Assembly (NCBI GenBank): GCA_025961275.1
Contig: JAOQNJ010000001.1
Coordinates: forward strand, 83,353-147,352
DNA length: 64,000 nucleotides
Source: Providencia alcalifaciens
GTDB taxonomy: Bacteria; Pseudomonadota; Gammaproteobacteria; Enterobacterales; Enterobacteriaceae
Direction of reading: 5' to 3'
The notes under the pieces were generated by a model. That model was not told the origin of the DNA. It ran no database searches and saw nothing but the letters and a program-made list of their open reading frames with translations. Of the stretch, positions 29,309 to 38,754 are shown piece by piece (position 1 is the stretch's first letter; each line of letters opens with the position of its first letter). Made by a program: the position numbers and the translations under genes.

Positions 29309-30605
29309 TTGTCTTATTCCTTTGTAGTCATGATGGTCATGATCATTTTATAGACTAAATATTTCGAGTTGCATGTCAGTATCAAGTAAAGCTATTGGTA
29401 TAACAAACAGTCGGAAAAAATCAATAAGTCATTTGAAGCTGGGAAACCTAGGGGCTGTTGAACTTTTCAGGTCAATTTTTATTCGAATTAAAAGCCCTTA
29501 CGTAAAGAAAAAGATGCAAGGAGAGCAAGGTCACCGTGTAGTGGAACTCGGCAAGGCCTGCTAAATACTGCGAAAACCGCTTTTAATCCAACCCGAAGGG
29601 CTCCTTTCATTTGCTATTTGGGACGGTCGTGATGTTTTTTTAAGTACCAGAGCACATAATATAATGGAACTGATGTTATTTTAATCAATTGATGCGGTGA
29701 AGGTAAGCAACAAAGATCAACCTCCTAGCCAAGAACGATATTCCCAATAGACTCCATGCAACTTGAAGTATCACGGTAGGCATATCATACAAATAAATTC
29801 CAGAGTGTACTGTGCGCTTAATGTGATTTTTATTCTGCAGTGGAACATTAATAATAGCGGCAGATTGCAAGTGGATAAGTATAAATTTGATAAATAAATA
29901 AAAAAGTATAATTTTCTGTATATAAACCTTTAAATTAGCGATAAAACATTAAAAAAAAATAGAAAAGATAAAATAGTTTAGTAACCTAAAGAAATTAGTC
30001 ACTTAGAATCGCAAGCTTAGCAATTAAGCAAATAAACAACAAAATGAATTAGTGTTAACTGTATGTAATGGTTTTAATGGTTCTAATAGGGCGTTATTCT
30101 GAAATTTAAAATTAAACAATAATTTTACATATTGATTTACTGACATTTACCTCGCAAAAAAATAAATTAACTCTTGCGAAAATGAGCATTGATTTATATA
30201 AGAACAGGGTCGCTGTTTTATAAAGCTGATGCTCTTTATTAAGTTTAAGCAAAGAAATTATTGCAAATGAATAGGGTGATACTCAGTCATTATACCAACC
30301 CTATTTAAAGATGCATGACGTATGTTTTGAATAGAGCGTAGCTCTTTATTACTCAAATAATGTGTTATTTATGACCGTATCCACCCTAATTCAAATTATG
30401 TCTTGAGCGCACTTAGCGAGGATGTTCACAGTATTTTCTATGCTAATCACGCTTTTATCGAAATAAACTCAATGGTCATTTAATTTAAATTCAAGTTATT
30501 TTGGGTATGGATTAAAAGTAGGAGATGAATTAAAAAAATGTCAAATTAAGTGTATTTAATTTTCATTATTCACCTGAAAAATATAATTCTAATAAGGAAT
30601 TCGAT
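29309..30605. other. 1.3-kb gene-free region containing a long repeat element
   Basis: 29357-29785 is a long form of the interspersed repeat. 29786-30605 is AT-rich with no gene; it contains ATGCATGACGTATG (about 30310) and GTCTTGAGCGCACTTAGCGAG (about 30402), which look like worn repeat pieces, and ends with the promoter and leader of the CitMHS transporter. Confidence 0.5.
29357..29785. repeat. Long form of the interspersed repeat (about 430 bp)
   Basis: Ends ATATTTCGAGTTGCATG (left) and CATGCAACTTGAAGTAT (right) are the same arms as in the 55-bp forms, but about 380 bp lie between. The inside has GC-richer structured sequence (GGGGCTGTTGAACTTTTCAG, CCCGAAGGGCTCCTTTCA) and no credible ORF. 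It could be the parent element of the short forms or a structured-RNA insertion. Confidence 0.55.
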
Positions 30606-31922
30606 GTGTTGACGATTATTGGTATTTTAATCATTCTTTCGATAGTGACTCTACTGATGATGGGGAAAGTTAGCCCAATCATAGCAATGTCTTGTATACC
30701 CTTTATTGGCGCATTAATCGCTGGGTATTCAATCCCTGAAATATCGGTTTTCTTTGAAAGTGGTATTAATAAAGTTGCCAAAGTGGCAGCGATGTTCTTG
30801 TTTGCCATTTTATTTTTCAGCCTGATGAAAGATTTGCATATTTTTGATCCCCTAATCCGCGCTATGGTCAAATTGACTCGTGGGAATGTGATCATTGTTT
30901 GTGTAATGACAACATTAATTGCGGGTATCGTACACCTTGATGGTTCTGGCGCTGCGACATTTTTGATTATTATCCCAGCACTTCTACCGTTGTATCGTCA
31001 ACTTGGTATGAGTCCATATTTGATGTTGTTGTTGATGTGTACCAGTATGGGGATCATGAATATGGTGCCGTGGGGAGGCCCATTAGGCCGAGCATCTGCG
31101 GTAACAGGTATTGATGCTTCGACTTTATGGCAAAGTCTGATCCCAGTACAAATAATTGGGATGGCAGGTGCCGCTGTTTTTGCAGCCTTAATGGGGATTC
31201 GTGAAAATCGTCGTATAGCGGCTGCCAAACTTAATGGCACAACACCTTATGACATGGACTCATTATTACCCGCAAATGAGCAATTGACTGATATTAATGG
31301 ATCAGGTCACAAACCCAAAAAGCCATGGATAAACGGTGGCTTAATCATTGTTTCTATCATCTGTCTTGCATTTGGTCTGCTATCAGCGCCTTATGTATTT
31401 ATGATCGCGTTGTCATTAGCTTTATTGGTTAACTATCCTAATCCAAAAGACCAGATGAAAGTATTATCTGACCATGCGCCACAAGCATTGGGCATGGTGG
31501 CAATTATACTCGCGGCAGGTGCTTTCTTAGGCATTATGTCTGATGGTGGTATGCTTCAATCTATTGCGGAAGATTTAACTGCAATACTGCCAACCGAGTG
31601 GATTTCAAAAATTCATATCTTTGTCGGTATCCTTGGTGTACCAATGGATATCTTCACCAGTACTGATGCTTATTACTTCGCATTGCTGCCGATTATTCAA
31701 CAAATAGCCGCAACAGCAGGTGTTGACCCATCAGCAGTCGTGTATTCAATGGCTATCGGTAATAACGCAGGTACATTTGTGAGTCCATTCTCTCCAGCAG
31801 CATGGTTAGCAATGGGACTGGCTGGTATTGATATGGGCCGTCATTTACGCTATTCGTTCGGTTGGATTTGGTTGTTCAGCTTCTTTACCTTAGGTGTTGG
31901 TGCGGTTCTCGGCCTTTACTAA
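30606..31922 (+). CDS. CitMHS-family citrate/metal-citrate transporter
   Basis: 438 residues, about 11-12 membrane segments. Motifs fit the CitMHS family (HLDGSGAATFLIIIPALLPL, MNMVPWGGPLGRASAVTG, FVSPFSPAAWLAMGLAG). Family members move citrate, often complexed with a divalent metal, with protons. GTG start at 30606 with AAGGA six bases upstream; the ATG two bases earlier is out of frame. It adds a third carboxylate carrier to the region. Confidence 0.87.
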   Translation: MLTIIGILIILSIVTLLMMGKVSPIIAMSCIPFIGALIAGYSIPEISVFFESGINKVAKVAAMFLFAILFFSLMKDLHIFDPLIRAMVKLTRGNVIIVCVMTTLIAGIVHLDGSGAATFLIIIPALLPLYRQLGMSPYLMLLLMCTSMGIMNMVPWGGPLGRASAVTGIDASTLWQSLIPVQIIGMAGAAVFAALMGIRENRRIAAAKLNGTTPYDMDSLLPANEQLTDINGSGHKPKKPWINGGLIIVSIICLAFGLLSAPYVFMIALSLALLVNYPNPKDQMKVLSDHAPQALGMVAIILAAGAFLGIMSDGGMLQSIAEDLTAILPTEWISKIHIFVGILGVPMDIFTSTDAYYFALLPIIQQIAATAGVDPSAVVYSMAIGNNAGTFVSPFSPAAWLAMGLAGIDMGRHLRYSFGWIWLFSFFTLGVGAVLGLY

Positions 31923-31949
31923 AAATTGCTTGTCGTCTTTCAAACCGCA

Positions 31950-32050
31950 GCGTTGTTGGCTGCGGTCATTCATTCTAGTCACATACTTGTGTATGCTTCC
32001 TAAGGCCTCGCTCATTGGCCGCCTTGCTACAGTACAAAATACTTAGAGCA
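31950..32050. repeat. Partial interspersed repeat
   Basis: GGTCATTCATTCTAGTCACA…GCTCATTGGCCGCCTTGC resembles the central part of the dispersed element. It lies in the 431-bp gap 31923-32353, which shows no gene. Confidence 0.45.
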
Positions 32051-32353
32051 ATGATGAAGTGTTGAAAATGCTTAAATGCTTAAATGCCCACATTTTTCCT
32101 CTATTCCTAAACTTGAATAGCAATGTTTAGAGTGGGATGCCAGATTCGGAATAAATTGATGGCCTTTTGCTTGACTCTTGTTCTAGAATCGGCAGTGATT
32201 AATATCATTAACACATTTTATCTTTACCCAATCCCGATTATGAGGCCGTCTCGCGGAAACAATATGTAATACCAACACTTGATTTCTCAAATAACACAGA
32301 GGCAGAACCTGTAAAAGTTCTGTCGATTTTTCTATTTCTGTAGAGAAAGCATC

Positions 32354-33043
32354 ATGAATATGCAATCAAGAAAGTATGGTAGAACGTATCACTATCCGTT
32401 CTCACCCGGAACCACCAGCGATGACCGTATTAATAGTGATTGGTGGTCACACGTACAAAATATTGAGCAACTGGTACATACTGAAAAACTCGATGGTGAA
32501 AATAACTGCTTAAGCCAACAAGGTGTTTTTGCCCGCTCGCACGCGACGCCAACACAATCAGCATGGAGCCAGCAAATTCGCCAGCGCTGGCAGTTAATCA
32601 AAAATGATTTAGGCGATATCGATCTCTTCGGTGAAAACCTTTACGCCGTGCATTCTATTGAATATCAACATATAGAAGATTACTTTTATATTTTTGCCGT
32701 TCGGCAAGGTGACTATTGGTTGAGCTGGGAAGAAGTAAAGTTCTATGCTGCTTTATTTGATTTTCCAACCGTACCCGAATTGCCTTTTGTCATAGATAGA
32801 CAACTCGGCTCGCTCACTTATAGCCAACAATTGATAGCTGCCGCATCATTAGATAGCCAATTTATCGGATGCGATACCCAAACTCACCAACCTTGCAGTA
32901 TGGAAGGGATTGTTACACGTGATAGCAAACGTTTTTTGGTTGATGATTTTATGGCGCATGTTTTTAAATATGTCCGCAAAAACCATGTAAAAACTGATAT
33001 TCACTGGAAACGAAATTGGCAGCGCGCCAATTTAGCCTTTTGA
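32354..33043 (+). CDS. ATP-dependent RNA ligase-family protein
   Basis: 229 residues with nucleotidyltransferase motifs in order: I, EKLDGEN with candidate adenylated Lys45; III-like, FGENLYAVHSIEY; IV, MEGIVTR; V, VFKYVRKNHV. It is a minimal ligase of the RNA-ligase/Rnl-like kind without obvious extra domains. It seals 5'-phosphate to 3'-OH ends after healing. The HD-Pnk gene follows 18 bases later with AAGGAGG between, so the two form an RNA-repair operon. RNA versus DNA preference cannot be told. Confidence 0.85.
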   Translation: MNMQSRKYGRTYHYPFSPGTTSDDRINSDWWSHVQNIEQLVHTEKLDGENNCLSQQGVFARSHATPTQSAWSQQIRQRWQLIKNDLGDIDLFGENLYAVHSIEYQHIEDYFYIFAVRQGDYWLSWEEVKFYAALFDFPTVPELPFVIDRQLGSLTYSQQLIAAASLDSQFIGCDTQTHQPCSMEGIVTRDSKRFLVDDFMAHVFKYVRKNHVKTDIHWKRNWQRANLAF

Positions 33044-33061
33044 GCGCCAAGGAGGTGAGCG

Positions 33062-34189
33062 ATGAGTTGGCAATTGACCGATAAACGCGAATGGTCACAA
33101 CTTGAAACGCAGTTTGATTTTATTCGTGATATGCGAGCTGTTCCTCAAGATGCTCGCCATCACGCTGAAGGTAATGTCGCAATACATACTCAGATGGTAC
33201 TTGCTGAACTCGAAAAGTTACCTGAATATCAACAACTTTCATCATTGCAGCAAAATATTCTCTGGACTGCTGCCTTACTGCATGATGTCGAAAAACGTAG
33301 CACGACGCGAGAAGATGAAAATGGCCGAATTATTTCCCCTGGGCATGCTAAAAAAGGTGAATTATCGGTTCGTCATATCCTATTTCGGCAACAAGAAACC
33401 CCTTTTACGATTCGAGAACAGATTGCTGCATTAGTCAGGCTCCATGGTTTGCCTTTATGGATTATGGAGAAATCTGATCCGCAACAAGCCTTGTTTACAG
33501 CCTCATTACAAGTTGAAATGCGGCTACTATCTTTATTAGCAAAAGCCGACGCATTAGGCCGAAAATGCGAAGACCAAGCTGAACTACTATCTCGTATAGA
33601 GTTGTTTGAGCTCTTTTGTCGTGAGCAGGAGTGCTGGGATAAACCCAAATTATTTGCCTCGATGGCAGGGCGGTTTGATTATTTTCACTACCAACGTGGT
33701 ACACCTGATTATGAGCCATTTGAAGGCGAAGGAAGTGAAGTGATTATGTTATGTGGTTTACCGGGAATGTGTAAAGATCACTTTATTTCACAGTTTTATC
33801 CGCAGCATGCCATAGTTTGCCTCGATGATATTCGTCGTGAACATAAAATCAATCCTGCGGATAAGCAAGCGCAGGGTTGGGTTGCTCAACAGGCAAAAGA
33901 GCAAGCGAAGGTGCGACTGAGAGCCAAAACGGATTTTATCTGGAATGCGACCTCATTAAGTGTTTCTTTGCGAGCCAGTATGATAAGCCTATTTGCCCGT
34001 TACCAAGCAAAAGTACATCTCATTTATCTAGAAGTGCCATACCAGCAATGGCAGCAACAAAACAGGCAGCGTCAGTATGCTGTACCAGAAAAAGTATTGG
34101 CGCGCATGGCGAGTAAACTTGAGTTACCGACACCAGATGAAGCTCTTCATGTGTCTTACTTTATTAATGGTCAATTTCAAAGTTTGTAA
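33062..34189 (+). CDS. HD-Pnk: HD phosphoesterase fused to polynucleotide 5'-kinase
   Basis: 375 residues. The N-terminal HD domain (IHTQ with H42; ALLHDVEK with H74/D75) would remove 2',3'-cyclic phosphate; the C-terminal P-loop kinase (LCGLPGMCKDHF, K238; CLDDIRREH) would phosphorylate 5'-OH ends. This is the known HD-Pnk architecture (for example Runella), which pairs with a ligase. Oddity: the Walker-A glycine before Lys is Cys237 (GMCKD). Operon partner of the upstream ligase; terminator directly after. Confidence 0.85.
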   Translation: MSWQLTDKREWSQLETQFDFIRDMRAVPQDARHHAEGNVAIHTQMVLAELEKLPEYQQLSSLQQNILWTAALLHDVEKRSTTREDENGRIISPGHAKKGELSVRHILFRQQETPFTIREQIAALVRLHGLPLWIMEKSDPQQALFTASLQVEMRLLSLLAKADALGRKCEDQAELLSRIELFELFCREQECWDKPKLFASMAGRFDYFHYQRGTPDYEPFEGEGSEVIMLCGLPGMCKDHFISQFYPQHAIVCLDDIRREHKINPADKQAQGWVAQQAKEQAKVRLRAKTDFIWNATSLSVSLRASMISLFARYQAKVHLIYLEVPYQQWQQQNRQRQYAVPEKVLARMASKLELPTPDEALHVSYFINGQFQSL

Positions 34190-34206
34190 TAGGGGCCATT
34201 AATTCG

Positions 34207-34247
34207 AAAATGAAATGGCGCCCAAATAACAGGCGCCATTTCATTTT
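34207..34247. terminator. Long bidirectional hairpin terminator
   Basis: Perfect 16-bp stem AAAATGAAATGGCGCC/GGCGCCATTTCATTTT, 9-base loop, between the convergent HD-Pnk and PrpF-like genes. Confidence 0.85.
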
Positions 34248-34303
34248 GTAGACAAAATTCTATTTGAATCTACTTTACTGCTCTTAAATGACATTATATT
34301 TAT

Positions 34304-35359
34304 TCAAGGCACATACACATCCCCAGAAAACAGCTTTCTGGCCGTTCTGATGATTGAGGCTTGTAATCCTTCTGGGAAATCACCTTGCTGGTTAAGTGAG
34401 ACATCGAAGTTACCACTGAGATGTTCAATGGAAATATGCTCCATATCAACATTTTTTGTCAGATAACGTTTGATGATACTGTCTTTTAAAATTGAGCCAG
34501 TTGCGATTGCAATAGCACCAGTTACGGCAAGAGCACCGTGGCATTTATGCGGCATAAAATAACGCACATTTACAGTGCCACCATGAATGGCGGGGGAGAC
34601 TAAAATAGGTTTTGGGATCACTTTTTTGCTGACATCGCCAAGCCCCATCGCTAAACCAGCTTGACAACGAATACTTTCAAGTTGCTGCATGAATTCCTTG
34701 TCATTTTCTAATTGCTCAGCAGTTTCATAACCCGTTTTATTCAATTGTGGTGCATCTATCAATACGACAGGCATTGCCATATCGATGCAACTCACTTCAA
34801 CACCATCAAAGGTATCGATAGCATGGCCTGTCGGGAGTAATTTGCCTGTTTTGGTACCACAGGCATTTAGGAAGGTAAGAGCGATAGGAGCAGCATGGCC
34901 AGGAACACTGGCGATTGTCGTATCGCCATCATACAGAACTTGATCGTTTGGCGTTTTAACGGTTGAATTAACGAAAGTATTGGTATTGATATTGCGGATA
35001 CGGATCGTTGTTTCATCGCCAGTGATTGGCATTAGGCCTTTTTCAATGGCATAAGAGCCAACCGCACACAGAATATTGCCACAGTTTGGCGCAGTATCCA
35101 CAATACGATCGGTAATAGAAACTTGCGCGAAGAGATAATCGACATCTGCATTTGGATGAGTAGAACGGCTAATAATAGCGACTTTACTGGTTTGTGGATT
35201 ACCACCACCTATGCCATCGATTTGTAAAGCATGTCCGGACCCCATAATAGCGAGAATAAGCTCATCACGTTCTTGGATATTATCAGGTAAATCATCAGCC
35301 AATAAAAATACGCCTTTTGATGTGCCGCCCCGCATCAACATACAAGGTATCTTTTTCAT
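34304..35359 (-). CDS. PrpF/GalD-family isomerase (YbhH-like)
   Basis: 351 residues. Family features: CMLMRGGTSKGVFLLADDLP at the N-terminus, IDGIGGGNPQTSKVAII, and APNCGNILCAVGSYAIEKG with a catalytic cysteine. PrpF-fold enzymes move double bonds in unsaturated tri/dicarboxylates (aconitate, methylaconitate, 4-oxalomesaconate). In E. coli ybhH lies next to the DASS carrier gene ybhI; here it lies downstream of a DASS carrier and the cit operon. Substrate unknown. Confidence 0.85.
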   Translation of the reverse strand: MKKIPCMLMRGGTSKGVFLLADDLPDNIQERDELILAIMGSGHALQIDGIGGGNPQTSKVAIISRSTHPNADVDYLFAQVSITDRIVDTAPNCGNILCAVGSYAIEKGLMPITGDETTIRIRNINTNTFVNSTVKTPNDQVLYDGDTTIASVPGHAAPIALTFLNACGTKTGKLLPTGHAIDTFDGVEVSCIDMAMPVVLIDAPQLNKTGYETAEQLENDKEFMQQLESIRCQAGLAMGLGDVSKKVIPKPILVSPAIHGGTVNVRYFMPHKCHGALAVTGAIAIATGSILKDSIIKRYLTKNVDMEHISIEHLSGNFDVSLNQQGDFPEGLQASIIRTARKLFSGDVYVP

Positions 35360-35426
35360 CTGTATTCCTATTTAAGAATATTGCTCACTCATTATTTATG
35401 CTGTAAATGGCATTAAATAAGCTATA

Positions 35427-35508
35427 TATACTCGTCATATTTCAAGTTGTAAGATTGTTGACTACATTCAACTTACCTACATGAAATTGAATTATTTAAA
35501 GTATGGCT
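35427..35508. repeat. Interspersed palindromic repeat
   Basis: TATACTCGTCATATTTCAAG…ATTTAAAGTATGGC with arms CAAGTTGTAAG and CTACATTCAACTTAC, between the PrpF-like gene and the DASS carrier. Confidence 0.6.
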
Positions 35509-35631
35509 GCCAAGAATTTAGCAAAATAAAAGGAAGAAAATGTTAATTGTTAAGTGGGATCCAAATAATGATTGGATCCCATGTGATTATTTAATCTTGT
35601 TCTTTAATTCTTATGACTAACGTCGTATTAA

Positions 35632-37065
35632 TTAAATTAATCCAGAGCTGATTAATATTTCCCACCAACCTAAACCAATTGTCATATGTACCAGTAAGCT
35701 TAAGAATCCAATGATTGCACCAATAATCCACCATGAACGAATATCGTTGTAACCAGCACCGAAAATAATTGGAGCTGCCGCGCCTCCGTAGTGAGTTAAG
35801 CTGCCGCCGTAAGCATTAGAAAATAACAAACCAAGGCCGAGCAACATTGGAGGTGCACCAGCCACCATACCCACAGTTGCAAACACAGGTACCATCGCCG
35901 CAACGTAAGCACCACCTGAGGCAAACAAGTAACGTATTACAACACTGATAAACATAATCACGAAGAATGCGAGCATGGCCTGGTCACCAAAGGAGAGGTA
36001 TTGCCCCATTACATCAGCTAACCATTTGAAAAAGCCTGCTTTTGTCAGCACGCCTGACATCCCGATGATACCGCCATACCAAATTAAGGTATTCCAGCCA
36101 CCTTTATTTTTTAAGACGTCATCCCAAGTGACTACGCCTAAAATTAAGGTTAAGGCCATCACACAAATAGCAACGGTAGATGCACTGACGCCAATTTGAC
36201 CTGCAAATATCCATCCAGCTAAAGCTAATATAAAGATAATACCAAGTAATTTCTCTCTAACTGTCATTGGACCTAGGGCTTCTAAACCTTTGGCTGCAAT
36301 TTCTTTGTTATTAACCTTTTTAAGCTCTGGCGGATATAGTTTGTAGATAATTAACGGAGTTAAAATCAACATGATGAGACCCGGAACAGAGGCCGCAAGC
36401 GCCCATCCACCCCAACTTAAATGGATGCCCATAATGTCGCTCATCATCGCGAGTGCTAAAGCATTTGGTGCCATTGCCGTTAAAAACATATAGCTGGTGG
36501 TCTTGGTCACCATGTAGACATTAATTAACAGATAATGACCTGCTTTGCGTGGGCTTTTTTCGGGATCAGAGCCCAAAGCCACCGCAACACTGTTAATGAT
36601 AGGAAAGACAATCCCACCAGCACGAGCTGTATTTGATGGAGTTGCAGGCGCAATGACAAGGTCAAGGATTGCAGTCACATAGCCAAGCCCTAACGTTGTA
36701 CCGCCAAGCTTATCAATCAAGACATAAGAGATTCGTTTTCCAAGTCCTGTAATCACAAATGCAGCGCTTAGAGTGAAAGCAGCAAAGACTAGCCACGTTG
36801 TACCAGAGGCATAACCATTTAATACTTCACCCGCCTTGACATCATTAGTCCCAGTAATACCAATAACCACCGCACTTGCTGCGATTGTGGCTAACAATAT
36901 TACAGGTTCTGAATAAGGTTTTAATACCAGCCCAACAATAGCAGCTAAGTAAAGACCAAATAACAACCAAGCAATATGTGGTAGCCCCTCAGGCGTGGGG
37001 ATTAGCGATATTATTATGGGAATAGCTATTAGCAGTAATAGCTTCCATATTTTATCTTTTTGCAT
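35632..37065 (-). CDS. DASS-family citrate/succinate-type antiporter (CitT-like)
   Basis: 477 residues, about 12 membrane segments with motifs APATPSNTARAGGI and GGSLTHYGGAAAPIIFGAG. It follows citG in the fermentation cluster (245 bp gap). CitT-type carriers swap external citrate for internal succinate during anaerobic growth, which matches citrate lyase next door. Exact substrate is inference. Confidence 0.88.
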   Translation of the reverse strand: MQKDKIWKLLLLIAIPIIISLIPTPEGLPHIAWLLFGLYLAAIVGLVLKPYSEPVILLATIAASAVVIGITGTNDVKAGEVLNGYASGTTWLVFAAFTLSAAFVITGLGKRISYVLIDKLGGTTLGLGYVTAILDLVIAPATPSNTARAGGIVFPIINSVAVALGSDPEKSPRKAGHYLLINVYMVTKTTSYMFLTAMAPNALALAMMSDIMGIHLSWGGWALAASVPGLIMLILTPLIIYKLYPPELKKVNNKEIAAKGLEALGPMTVREKLLGIIFILALAGWIFAGQIGVSASTVAICVMALTLILGVVTWDDVLKNKGGWNTLIWYGGIIGMSGVLTKAGFFKWLADVMGQYLSFGDQAMLAFFVIMFISVVIRYLFASGGAYVAAMVPVFATVGMVAGAPPMLLGLGLLFSNAYGGSLTHYGGAAAPIIFGAGYNDIRSWWIIGAIIGFLSLLVHMTIGLGWWEILISSGLI

Positions 37066-37309
37066 AGGCCAATTTCCTTAATTAATACTAAATCTTATTA
37101 ATATTAAATTGTATTAACTTTAATATTATGAATTTGTTAAATCTCGAATTTGCGATATAGCTTTATCTTGAATAAATAATGCGTTATTTAAATAAGGCTA
37201 ATTATATATTGGTAGCAAATACGTTATAAATTCGTTAAAGCAATAATCGGAAGTTAATTTAAATTTTTTTTAATTAATATGTTCAGTTGTTCCCCGTGAT
37301 GATAAATAT

Positions 37310-38224
37310 TTAATTGTTATTAATTGGTAAAATTAATCCTGTTTTTGAATAAGGTAAGCGTGCTAAAAACCACGTCAGGATTAGCAGATCTGCACTTCCT
37401 CCGGGACTGAGATTTTTAGTAATGCATTCGTTATCGAACTCTTTGATTTTATTTAAATCGGTAGAACACATGATCCCACCTTGATTTAACAATTCTTGAG
37501 CTTGATTTTTTAGCCATGACAATTCTTGGATACCACCTCGATTAGCTACATTGGTATCATCATTGTTTGCCATCAAGAGAATTAATGTTTCAAGTAAAGC
37601 GATATCTTGAGATTTCCCTTCAATAAGTTGTTTTAAATAGTAAGGAAGAGATAAATCTACGACTAAACGATAACCGCATTCCGCTTCACCACGAGCGCCT
37701 GTTAAGCCAAAAGATTGATAAAGGCGTTGCCCCGCGGTTGGAGTGTTGGTTTTTTGCGTTAATTCAGCCGTGATACCTTGACACATTTGTGATACTGCTA
37801 GACTGATTGATTCAGTACTGAGTGATTCATTTAAGGCTAATAGTCTACCAATCACGGTAAGCACTAATCCTAATGAAAATATCGATCCTTTATGTGTGTT
37901 GACACCTTTAGTGGCCTGAAACATTGATGTTTCGCAGGTGATGCCAATAGGACGTATTTTTGCTAAAACCCGCTGAATGGGTAAATCTTTATATTCAGCT
38001 CCCGCGAATAAAAAGGAGGGGAAATGTTGTGCGATGGCATTAGCACTTAAATGAAAATCAGTCAGTGCCATATCTTTGTGTGCACCAGTATTTAATCTAT
38101 CAACTAACCCAGGTTTTGGGGTTAAATTCACTTCAGCCATCATGGCTTGCCAACCAAGTTGGCTGTAATAATCCACGATATCTTGTGTTAATAACCTTGA
38201 GTGCTCAATCATGATTGGACGCAT
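37310..38224 (-). CDS. citG: Triphosphoribosyl-dephospho-CoA synthase CitG
   Basis: 304 residues: KPGLVDRLNTGAHKDMALTD, GVNTHKGSIFSLGL and ECITKNLSPGGSADLLILTW are diagnostic. It makes the precursor of the citrate lyase prosthetic group from ATP and dephospho-CoA. The start overlaps citX by 20 bases; an ATG at 38212 is also possible. Last gene of citCDEFXG. Confidence 0.95.
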   Translation of the reverse strand: MRPIMIEHSRLLTQDIVDYYSQLGWQAMMAEVNLTPKPGLVDRLNTGAHKDMALTDFHLSANAIAQHFPSFLFAGAEYKDLPIQRVLAKIRPIGITCETSMFQATKGVNTHKGSIFSLGLVLTVIGRLLALNESLSTESISLAVSQMCQGITAELTQKTNTPTAGQRLYQSFGLTGARGEAECGYRLVVDLSLPYYLKQLIEGKSQDIALLETLILLMANNDDTNVANRGGIQELSWLKNQAQELLNQGGIMCSTDLNKIKEFDNECITKNLSPGGSADLLILTWFLARLPYSKTGLILPINNN

Positions 38225-38750
38225 TTGCTAACACCTCGATTTGGTTGATGATTTCACTCAATTGATGAGAGCGCTGGCGAGCACAAATTTTTGCTTCTTT
38301 ATCACAGATTAAGCAGCGTCTAGCGTGAAGTTTCAGATCGCTACGGGAATATTGTTGCCCTTTGGCGTCAAAGACATCGAAGTCCCATAAACGACCTACA
38401 GGGGATAATTCTTCCGCCTCAACTAAGGCTTTTTTGACTGTTATTGCATTAGCATCAACGGCAACGAAACATTCAGGACCCGTTGATAATGCAAAAGATT
38501 GTTGTGCTAAAAGTACCCACTGCCTGCATTGAGCGACCTGCTTAAGCGCATTTAATCCCTGATTAAAGACGTGTCTGACAAGATGATTGTCTTTGACAGG
38601 CCCTGGAAAAACGACAGTAAAAGAAATCAGGGTTACCTGATGGAGACCAATCCATTCCTGCTGTCTAGCCTGACGGGTATCACGGCTTTTCAGTAGGTCA
38701 GGTAAAGAAATTTCAGATTGCTCTATCGTATCAGGCAGTGGGTAAAACAT
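38205..38750 (-). CDS. citX: Holo-citrate-lyase synthase CitX
   Basis: 181 residues from the ATG at 38750, four bases after the citF stop, with AAGGAG inside the citF end. Features: ISLPDLLKSRDTRQARQQEW, VFPGPVKDNHL and GRLWDFDVF. It transfers the phosphoribosyl-dephospho-CoA group to CitD. An upstream in-frame start at 38837 lies within citF and is rejected. Confidence 0.92.
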   Translation of the reverse strand: MFYPLPDTIEQSEISLPDLLKSRDTRQARQQEWIGLHQVTLISFTVVFPGPVKDNHLVRHVFNQGLNALKQVAQCRQWVLLAQQSFALSTGPECFVAVDANAITVKKALVEAEELSPVGRLWDFDVFDAKGQQYSRSDLKLHARRCLICDKEAKICARQRSHQLSEIINQIEVLANASNHD

Positions 38751-38754
38751 GGTG

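Noticed and set aside
29373..29564. Rightward 63-codon frame inside the long repeat
   Set aside because: Starts inside the repeat arm and has no ribosome site; the DNA looks structured rather than coding.
29685..29870. Leftward 61-codon frame crossing the right arm of the long repeat
   Set aside because: It lies across repeat DNA, with no start signal and no recognisable protein pattern.
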